The notes under the pieces were generated by a model. That model saw only the letters and a list, made by a program, of their open reading frames with translations, was not told where the DNA came from and searched no databases. A stretch of 12,500 bases of DNA from Stramonita haemastoma (Eukaryota; Mollusca; Gastropoda; Neogastropoda; Muricidae). The DNA lies in the NCBI GenBank assembly GCA_030674155.1, contig CM060342.1, positions 5,186,490 to 5,198,989 of the forward strand, written 5' to 3'. Of the stretch, positions 7,474 through 12,500 are shown one piece after another. Numbering within the stretch: position 1 is the stretch's first letter; each line of letters begins with the position of its first letter. A program made the translations under genes and the position numbers.

Positions 7474-7604
7474 GGTGGCGCAGCTCTTTTGGCCCAGCGC
7501 TCTTCCAAGGGAGAGCAGCCCGAATTCCACGCAGAGAAATCTGCTTAAAATGGAAGTAGTGTACAAGGTAAAAAAAAAAAAAAAGTATATAAAATAAAAG
7601 AATA
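7474..7604 (+). mobile_element. SINE B, copy 5 (3' fragment, inverted relative to copy 2)
   Basis: GGGAGAGCAGCCCGAATTCC and ACGCAGAGAAATCTGCTTAA match the reverse complement of SINE B copies, followed by an A-rich tail (A15 at 7570-7584, then AAAATAAAAGAATA). With copy 2 it forms an inverted pair inside the intron between exons D and E. Confidence 0.72.
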
Positions 7605-7608
7605 TATT

Positions 7609-7659
7609 TATGTGTGTGTGTGTATATATATACATATTTATATATTTGTGTGTGTGTGT

Positions 7660-7740
<81 letters not shown>
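7609..7740. repeat. (TG)n array with AT-rich interruptions
   Basis: TG units, a TATATATATACATATTTATA break at about 7622-7645, then TG units with one TTG interruption near 7712, ending at 7740. The 7741-7862 stretch to the exon D donor has an A9 run and CAAAC-rich sequence but no gene. Confidence 0.93.
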
Positions 7741-7744
<4 letters not shown>

Positions 7745-7862
7745 TGCTCATACCACAGGTTTCCCAGACAAGGCTACCAACAAAAAAAAACAACCCACAA
7801 CCAAACAAAAACCAAACCCAACACAGCCACGCTCACTTTGCTTCATTCCCACTTTGACTCAC

Positions 7863-8064
7863 ATAGTTCTGGAAGTAGCCCTTTGGACAGAAGCACTGCT
7901 GGGTCTTCTTGTCTACGCAGTCCCGGCCTACTTTGTACTCCTTGGGACACATCTTCCGGGTGCACTCAGGTTCCTCCTGGATCTCCGAAAGGGAGGTGTA
8001 GCCTTTAGCACAGATCACCTGCTCACAGGCCGACTTGCACTGCAGCTTGAAGCCTTGGCAGTTG
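7863..8064 (-). CDS. Exon D: cysteine-rich VWC/TIL-like linker
   Basis: The 202-bp exon holds one leading base and 67 codons, from NCQGFKLQCKSACEQVIC through PECTRKMCPKEYKVGRDC to QQCFCPKGYFQNY. Ten cysteines in 67 residues and the CFCPKGY motif fit a TIL or VWC-type module. It starts after the acceptor TGTGTCGGCAG. I chose the GTGAGT donor at 7862-7857 because it leaves phase 0 and joins exon E cleanly; a later GTGAGC, about 27 bases downstream, would leave a phase that puts a stop into exon E. Neighbouring intron sequence on both sides is microsatellite or SINE. Confidence 0.85.
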
Positions 8065-8074
8065 CTGCCGACAC

Positions 8075-8160
8075 AGACACAGGCCACAGATAGACACAGA
8101 CACAGATACAGATATATACACAGATGCAGATACAAAGATACACACACACCACACACCACA

Positions 8161-8213
<53 letters not shown>
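8075..8213. repeat. (GACA/GATA)n and (CA)n upstream of exon D
   Basis: Irregular AGACACAGACACAGATACAG units run from about 8085 to 8140, then CA repeats with ACC interruptions to 8213. The array starts about ten bases intronic of the exon D acceptor, so it also covers the likely branch-point and pyrimidine-tract region. Confidence 0.88.
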
Positions 8214-8214
<1 letters not shown>

Positions 8215-8269
8215 TTCCATGCAGTTTTTCAACCCACCCACTTTAAAACTAAAAAAAGTCCATGTTCAA

Positions 8270-8440
8270 TGATAGGGAGGGAAACAGAGAGAGGGGGGGA
8301 GAGAGAGAGAGAGGGGGGGGGGGCAGGGGTTAGAGAGGGAGAGATGGGGGTGGGAAAGAGAGGGGGATGGAAGGAGAGAGAGAGATGGGGGGGGGGGGAG
8401 AAGAGAGACAGAGACAAAGAGAGAAGGAGGAAGGTAGATT
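8270..8440. repeat. G/A-rich purine tract
   Basis: Purine-rich plus strand with G runs (GGGGGGGGGG near 8313-8323 and 8389-8398) and AGAG blocks. On the transcribed strand it is a long C/T tract. No coding content. Confidence 0.85.
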
Positions 8441-8580
8441 TTATGAATATATGCAGTTCTATCTGTATGACCTTGTTCTTTTTGGGTTGATATATGATTT
8501 TACCTTTTCAAGGTTAATGCTTTTACTTTTACACAACTGGAACTTCTATCTTGTCTCTCATGAATAATTAGACAGAATGA

Positions 8581-8586
<6 letters not shown>

Positions 8587-8664
<78 letters not shown>
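8587..8664. repeat. (CA)n microsatellite
   Basis: CA repeats with a single AACA interruption near 8632; about 95 bp beyond the exon C donor. The 8700-8745 region adds CAGACAGA units. Confidence 0.95.
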
Positions 8665-8666
<2 letters not shown>

Positions 8667-8760
8667 AAGGAAGCTAGCACTCATTTCACATCTCAACCCA
8701 CACAACTCTGCAGACAGACAGAAGACAGACAGACAGACAGCCAGCCAAAAAACCACCCAC

Positions 8761-8983
8761 CACTCGGTGCATCCAAACACTTCTTTCTTGCCGGCCGGGA
8801 TGTACTTGGTGGTGTTGAGGTCGTAGCAGCCGCATTCCATCTTGGGGACACACTTGTTGCCGTTGTAGTACATGCCGTCTGCGCAGCCGCAGTCAAAGAT
8901 GGAGTCATCTCGACAGTTGGGAATGGCCAGGTCCAAGCAATTGGAGTTGCACACGCTGATCTTCTTTTCCGTACACTTTTTCA
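8761..8983 (-). CDS. Exon C: TIL domain and start of a VWC-like module
   Basis: The exon is 223 bp: two leading bases, 73 codons, two trailing bases. It begins KKCTEKKISVCNSNC, continues through IPNCRDD and FDCGCADGMYYNGNKC, and ends KEVFGCTE. The cysteine pattern, with CGC, GMYYNGNKCV and MECGC, is a trypsin-inhibitor-like (TIL) cysteine-rich domain followed by GCYDLNTTKYIPAG, typical of the short VWC-like segment after TIL in mucins and zonadhesin. The acceptor is TTGTATGTAG. An alternative acceptor six bases into the exon (AAAAAG before TGT) would give phase 0 and fit the end of exon B. The donor GTGGGT at 8760-8755 leaves TG, which joins C from exon D to make a cysteine codon, giving CTEC-NCQG. 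That junction is strong support for both splice sites. Confidence 0.87.
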
Positions 8984-8996
8984 CTACATACAAGGA

Positions 8997-9378
8997 AAAA
9001 AACAACAACACATCACTGATAAATAACATGTGTATTAGATACAAAAACACATCACTGATAGGTAACAATGTGTATTTGATACAAAAAAACACATCACTCT
9101 GATAGGTAACAATGTGTATTAGATACAAAAAACACATCACTGATGAATAACATGTGTATTAGATAAAAAAAACAACAACACATCACTGATAGGTAACATG
9201 TGTATTAGATACAAAAAAAACATTACTGTGAAAGGCAAAATGTGTATTAGATACAAAAAACACATTACTGATAGGTAACATGTTAATTAGATACAAAAAT
9301 ACACATCACTGATAGGTAACATGTGTATTAGATACAAAAAACATTAATGTGAAAGGCAAAAATTAATGTGTATTAGAT
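8997..9378. repeat. Minisatellite, about nine units of ~38-45 bp
   Basis: Units built on ACACATCACTGATAGGTAAC, then (A)ATGTGTATTAGATACAAAAA repeat about nine times. Units 6 and 9 are a variant with TGTGAAAGGCAAAA in place of TGATAGGTAACA. The array begins just intronic of the exon C acceptor and runs into the LINE fragment at 9377. Confidence 0.93.
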
Positions 9379-9534
9379 GGGGAGACAACATCAGCGAATG
9401 GACAGGCCTAGAACTCCACCAAAGTTTGAGAAAGGCAGAACAGACAGAGAGAGGAATGGAGGGAACTGGTTGTCAAGTCTTCAGGGGTGCCCACACGGTC
9501 GCCAGACTAAGGGATGGATAGAGATAGATAGACA
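9377..9534 (+). mobile_element. RTE-like LINE 3' end fragment
   Basis: From 9378 the plus strand reads WGDNISEWTGLELHQSLRKA. After a one-base frame change near 9440-9454 it reads EWRELVVKSSGVPTRSPD followed by TAA at 9508-9510. ENI-x-EWTGL and WR-x-LV-x-x-SS are motifs I recognise as the C-terminal end of RTE-type retrotransposon proteins common in molluscs. GGGATGGATAGAGATAGATA (9511-9530) then forms a short GATA-like 3' tail, also typical of RTE. Only the last ~45 codons remain, so it is a dead 5'-truncated copy. The assignment is from memory of the motif. Confidence 0.6.
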
Positions 9535-9536
9535 CA

Positions 9537-9567
<31 letters not shown>

Positions 9568-9661
9568 ACCACACACACACACACACACACACACCCACAC
9601 CCTCACTCTCTCTCTCCTCTCTCTCTCTCTTACACACATTTACACACACCACACACACAAT

Positions 9662-9729
<68 letters not shown>

Positions 9730-9800
9730 CACAACACAACACAACACAACACAACACAACACAACACAACACAACACCACACACACACACACTACACACA
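9535..9800. repeat. (CA)n, (CT)n and (AACAC)n compound array
   Basis: CA arrays at 9539-9594, a CT-rich block at 9600-9631, CA again at 9661-9727, then about ten AACAC pentanucleotide units at 9727-9776. The array reaches within about 15 bases of the exon B donor. Confidence 0.93.
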
Positions 9801-9817
9801 CAACTCACCAAACTCAC

Positions 9818-9995
9818 ATGGCTTTTGCCGAACATTTCGGCCACACTGGTGGACATTTCCAGGGCCAGTGCCTGGAACACCTGGCAGCGCGCCTTCTGCG
9901 AGGTCTGGAAGTTGCACAGCTTCTTGATGGTGTCCAGGTTGGCGTGGCCTGTGGGCGGCAGCTTGGCCTTGTCCAGACCCTCAGCACAGGGGGTT
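9818..9995 (-). CDS. Exon B: probable C8-like region
   Basis: In the favoured frame this exon gives one leading base plus 59 residues: TPCAEGLDKAKLPPTG, then a segment with KKLCNF, ARCQVFQALALEM and AEMFGKSH. GC content and codon use match the other exons, unlike the AT-rich and simple-repeat introns. It follows a VWD and precedes a TIL, which is where C8 domains sit, but it has only three cysteines, fewer than a typical C8. The 3' splice site is GCTGTTTCAG. The donor is GTGAGT at 9817-9812, with a second GTGAGT nine bases further on. Phases do not match exon A (ends phase 0) or exon C (favoured acceptor expects one carried base). Possible explanations are an acceptor at GTGCTGAG (phase 0), a one-base change in the run of five G at 9989-9993, or missing exons. 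Confidence 0.65.
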
Positions 9996-10117
9996 CTGAA
10001 ACAGCCACACCACCAACAGGGCTCGTCAGCGTACGTGTTCTCTCTCTATTTTTAGGGGGGAGGGAGGAACAGTAGTCCAGAGCAGCAGAAGTTTTCATTA
10101 TCCGGTATTAGTTTATT

Positions 10118-10535
10118 TTTTATTTTATATCTTATACCACTTTTATGTCACAGCAGATTTCTCTTGTGAAATTCGGGCTGCTCTCCCTGGGGAGAGCGCG
10201 TCGTCACAACTGCAGCGCCTACCCATTATTTTTTTTCCCCTGTCTGCAACTGTATTTGTTTTCCCTATCAGAGTGGCTTTTTTTCTACAGAATTTTGCCA
10301 GGGTCAACCCCCTTGTTGCCGTGAGTTCTTTTACGTGCGCTAAATAATGGTGTGTAACACACGGGACCTCGGTTTATCGTCTCATCCGAAAGATTAGCAC
10401 CCAGACCACAACTCATGGTCTAATGGATGGGGGAAAAGTTTTGGGCCCAAACGGGATTCGAACCTCCGCACACTCCCACCCGGACTTTTCGCTTTCCAGG
10501 CAAGGCGCGTTACCTCCTAGACCACCGATCCACCG
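10118..10535 (-). mobile_element. SINE B, copy 1 (full length, tRNA-derived)
   Basis: Read on the minus strand it has a tRNA-like head with an A box (TGGTCTAGGAGG, 10524-10513) and a perfect B box (GGTTCGAATCC, 10464-10454), a core with CGGATGAGACGATAAACCGA at about 10387-10368, a body, and the conserved end GAGAGCAGCCCGAATTTCAC then AGAGAAATCTGCTGTGAC, followed by an A/T-rich tail. It is the best-preserved copy and bounds the others. It lies in the intron between exons A and B. Confidence 0.85.
10454..10524 (-). promoter_or_regulatory. Pol III A and B boxes of SINE B copy 1
   Basis: The A box is TGGTCTAGGAGG (10524-10513) and the B box GGTTCGAATCC (10464-10454), about 48 bp apart. The B box matches consensus exactly. 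The wider spacing than in SINE A shows that the two heads derive from different tRNAs or tRNA-like ancestors. Confidence 0.65.
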
Positions 10536-10845
10536 ATATGGTTATCAAATGGGAGAACACTCCTTATCTTCTCTAAGTCACTGATGATTGTACGCTTCTC
10601 TTGTTGGTAGACCCGTCTTCCTCATCCTTTTTTTCCCTGCTGCTGTTCAAGCCTGTGTTGTCCCTTTCTTTCTTTGTTATCGCCTGAGGTATTCTTTTTG
10701 TCCCTACTTGTTATGCCTCCTAAAGCATTTTTGTTGCCCTTAATTTTGTAACTCACCACCCGCCCGCCCGTCTGCATCTAGCATTTTTTGTTGCCCTAAT
10801 TTTCTATCCCTCAACACACATATATGCGCACGCGCGCGCCGCCAC
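10536..10845. other. Intron segment between exons A and B
   Basis: T- and C-rich unique sequence without a recognisable exon. CATTTTTGTTGCCCTTAATT at about 10727-10746 recurs as CATTTTTTGTTGCCCTAATT at 10783-10802, a short ~56-bp-spaced duplication. An alternating CGCACGCGCGCGCC stretch lies near 10827-10840. Confidence 0.55.
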
Positions 10846-10847
10846 TA

Positions 10848-10863
10848 CACACACACACACACA

Positions 10864-10901
<38 letters not shown>

Positions 10902-11056
10902 TATCCTCGAAATAAAAGAAATAAATAAATATATATTAAATATAAATAAAATATATATATATACGTACACACACACCCGCCGCGCCACGGTACCTACACT
11001 GTGCACACACACACAATACACACTCACACACACACCACACACACACACACACAGAG

Positions 11057-11093
<37 letters not shown>

Positions 11094-11285
11094 ACACACA
11101 CACACACACACACCACACCACATTATCTCGAAATAAAGAAAAAATAAATATATATTAAATATAAAAAAATATATATATGACAACGCGCTCCGTACACACA
11201 CACACATACACACGCACGCACGCACGCACCACACACACAGAGTACACATACACGTCGCGTGCGCACACGCACACACAAATACACA

Positions 11286-11338
<53 letters not shown>
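10848..11338. repeat. (CA)n domain with a duplicated ~220-bp unit
   Basis: ATTATCCTCGAAATAAAAGA at about 10900 and ATTATCTCGAAATAAAGAAA at about 11121 begin two copies of an A/T-rich block (both containing AATATATATTAAATATAAA), each followed by ATATATATA, then CAC/CGC-rich sequence and (CA)n. The block resembles the 3' tail of SINE A (ATTGTCCTCGATATAAAAGA). Confidence 0.8.
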
Positions 11339-11343
<5 letters not shown>

Positions 11344-11359
11344 CTCTCTCTCTCACACA

Positions 11360-11390
<31 letters not shown>

Positions 11391-11433
11391 ACACACACAC
11401 ACCACACACACATAACACACACAACACACACAC

Positions 11434-11492
<59 letters not shown>

Positions 11493-11542
11493 CTAATATC
11501 ACCAAGTGTGAATAGACTAAATTAAACAACAACAACAACAAC

Positions 11543-11608
<66 letters not shown>
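11339..11608. repeat. (CT)n, (CA)n and (AAC)n arrays after exon A
   Basis: A CT block at 11342-11354, interrupted CA arrays to 11490, a 35-bp unique spacer like the one near 3987-4028, an (AAC)n run at 11524-11545 and a (CA)n run to 11608. The exon A donor is 19 bases away. Confidence 0.93.
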
Positions 11609-11609
<1 letters not shown>

Positions 11610-11627
11610 AGAGCACTCCCAACTTAC

Positions 11628-11774
11628 ACTGATTTTGGGGTCGATGTCCTGTTTGACGCCAGTGGCACAGTTTCCAAAGACAGACAGAAACTTGCTGTCC
11701 AGAACTTTGCCTCCTTGAGGGGAGGTCAGTTCATCCTTCATGTCACTGTTCAGCGTACCGCACAGACCGTATGT
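11628..11774 (-). CDS. Exon A: C-terminal half of a VWD domain
   Basis: This 147-bp exon encodes 49 residues starting TYGLCGTLNSDMKDEL and ending DIDPKIS, and is complete in phase 0 at both ends. YGLCG followed by an acidic stretch and a PxGG-type turn matches the GLCGNfdgd...DdF...G block of VWD domains. A 3' splice site reading TGTGGACAG precedes it, and a consensus GTAAGT donor lies at 11627-11622, followed within about 15 bases by a (TG)n array. The N-terminal half of this VWD must be in an exon beyond the window. The canonical CGLC motif is YGLC here, so the first cysteine is absent. The phase-0 end does not fit the favoured start of exon B, so either an exon is missing between them or exon B begins or reads differently. 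Confidence 0.75.
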
Positions 11775-12052
11775 CTGTCCACATGCAGCAAAATATATAT
11801 TAAATGAAGACATACATGTATATCCATTTTTTAAAGAATAAAAAAAGTCAACACTATCCAGCAAGCACTGGTGTTAATTCATGGTAGTACCCACTATAAA
11901 GCAGTAAGTATGTCTGTCCACATACAACAAAAAACATATATTTGATGAAGGCATATATCTTCTTTTTTTTTAAAGAAGAAAAAATCCAACGCTGTCCAGC
12001 AAGCACTGGTCCTGAATTAATTCCTAGTAGCACTAACTATACAGCAGTAAGT
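11771..12052. repeat. Tandem duplication containing the exon A 3' splice site
   Basis: Unit 1 (11771-11909, 139 bp) and unit 2 (11910-12052, about 143 bp) both start ATGTCTGTCCACAT, include TCCAGCAAGCACTGGT, and end GCAGTAAGT. On the minus strand ATGTGGACAGACAT is the exon A acceptor plus its first bases, so unit 2 carries a spare acceptor with only the first few exon bases. The copies have diverged by substitutions and small indels. Confidence 0.88.
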
Positions 12053-12063
12053 GAAACTTGTTT

Positions 12064-12070
12064 TTCTTTC

Positions 12071-12101
<31 letters not shown>
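12064..12101. repeat. Poly-T followed by a run of 19 G
   Basis: T/C-rich sequence (T9 at 12073-12081) then C and 19 G at 12083-12101. Such a run is mutation-prone and assembly-sensitive. Confidence 0.9.
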
Positions 12102-12133
12102 CAGCTGTATTGTGAATTAAGTGACAATGCAGT

Positions 12134-12134
12134 C

Positions 12135-12201
<67 letters not shown>
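12134..12201. repeat. (ATCT)n microsatellite, 3' tail of SINE C
   Basis: About 16-17 CTAT units on the plus strand, equal to (GATA)n on the minus strand, directly following the 3' end of the SINE-like element on that strand. Confidence 0.93.
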
Positions 12202-12203
<2 letters not shown>

Positions 12204-12333
12204 AAGGGTGAGCAGAGTGAGTACTGATGCTACTTCCGGGGTAAAATCCCTTAAAACGGGTGCCTTCCATAGTGGCTCGATCCCAGGCCTTCAGCTCAAA
12301 TCACGCGAGCAAGGCTCTAACCACTAGGCTCCT
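12202..12333 (-). mobile_element. SINE C (tRNA-derived, GATA tail)
   Basis: On the minus strand it begins GGAGCCTAGTGGTTAGAGCC, with an A-box-like TAGTGGTTAGAGC, then GGGATCGAGCC in B-box position about 30 bp on. The body includes GGGATTTTACCCCGGAAGTA and ends CACCCTTAAAGATAGATAG. The tRNA-like head, short body and simple tetranucleotide tail fit a SINE. It is unlike SINE A or B, and only one copy is in the window, so the ends are approximate. Confidence 0.6.
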
Positions 12334-12500
12334 CCCCCCCACCCCACCTCCACCCCCGACATCCAAACCTCCCACATTTCTTTCATTTGTCAGATCACAC
12401 GAACGCAACGCTTTAATAAGCACTCGACTATCATGCCCTCACCCTCACCCTCTTTTTTTCTTTGCTTGTTTTTTGCTGGATGAGAGATGGGGAAGTTAGT
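12334..12500. other. Intron or flank, no gene seen
   Basis: C-rich run at 12331-12358 and T-rich sequence, with no VWD-like minus-strand segment. The exon for the first half of the exon A VWD domain is not here. Confidence 0.45.

Larger units (their letters stand above)
903..11774 (-). other. Partial multi-exon gene for a VWD/C8/TIL multidomain secreted protein
   Basis: Nine cysteine-rich exons in the same orientation make up the visible part of one gene, about 10.9 kb. Conceptual splicing gives VWD (C-terminal half), C8-like, TIL, VWC/TIL-like linker, VWD, then C8 (start). This is the D-assembly order of gel-forming mucins, VWF, zonadhesin, IgGFc-binding protein and hemocytin. Junctions C to I agree in phase: C ends with 2 bases and D supplies 1; D and E join in phase 0; E ends with 2 and F supplies 1; F ends with 1 and G supplies 2; G ends with 1 and H supplies 2; H and I join in phase 0. 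No start codon, signal peptide, polyA site or stop of the true reading frame lies in the window, so both ends are missing. A secreted, disulfide-bonded role is inferred from the domains; the exact family member cannot be named. Confidence 0.85.

Noticed and set aside
7857..7862. A longer exon D ending at the later GTGAGC (reading YVSQSGNEA)
   Set aside because: It would carry two bases into exon E and put a stop there, while the GTGAGT after QNY gives exact phase 0.
9814..10098. 94-codon minus-strand frame over exon B in another phase
   Set aside because: It is rich in Arg, Pro and Trp, as expected for an out-of-frame reading of GC-rich coding DNA. The adjacent frame has a normal composition.

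Overview
This is a eukaryotic, intron-rich window dominated by simple repeats. It looks like part of a large animal gene, most probably from a marine mollusc (a gastropod is my best guess). That guess rests on three things: a multi-VWD secreted protein with short, phase-coherent exons; several tRNA-derived SINEs of a kind I associate with molluscan genomes; and extreme (CA)n/(GA)n density. The species cannot be fixed from sequence alone. There is no bacterial operon, CRISPR array, rRNA or intact tRNA gene.

One gene on the minus strand accounts for all convincing coding sequence. Nine exons can be placed between 11774 and 903, and the gene continues off both ends. In transcription order they are: A 11774-11628 (second half of a VWD domain), B 9995-9818 (C8-like), C 8983-8761 (TIL, then start of a VWC/TIL-like module), D 8064-7863 (cysteine-rich VWC/TIL-like), E 6898-6813, F 5485-5436, G 4822-4467 (start of a second VWD), H 3339-3134 (end of that VWD, GLCGNFDG) and I 1039-903 (start of a C8). 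The C-D-E-F-G-H-I junctions all agree in codon phase, although exon G needs one frameshift. The order VWD-C8-TIL-linker-VWD-C8 is the D-assembly of mucins, VWF, zonadhesin, IgGFc-binding protein and hemocytin. The product is probably a secreted, disulfide-rich glycoprotein of mucus, haemolymph or extracellular matrix. Two places are unresolved: a one-base frame change near the 3' end of exon G, and the phases on both sides of exon B.

The introns hold at least three tRNA-derived SINE families. SINE A (plus strand, 66-420 and 2372-2763) and SINE B (minus-strand copies at 10118-10535, 6925-7323 and 2112-2371; plus-strand 3' fragments at 4975-5098 and 7474-7604) have different tRNA heads but share a central core. 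SINE C (minus, 12202-12333) ends in a (GATA)n tail. An RTE-like LINE 3' end lies at 9377-9534 and follows directly on a roughly 41-bp minisatellite (8997-9378). Long (CA)n, (GA)n, (GACA)n, (CAGT)n, (AT)n and (ATCT)n arrays fill most of the rest, and several reach splice sites: a (TG)n array forms the 3' splice-site tract of exon I, and a tetranucleotide array touches the 5' splice site of exon H. Two exons (A and G) have a duplicated copy of their own 3' splice site upstream.

I do not see a new enzymatic or defence system. The points most worth checking are the exon G frameshift, the duplicated splice acceptors, the SINE families with a shared core, and the way microsatellites meet the splice sites.
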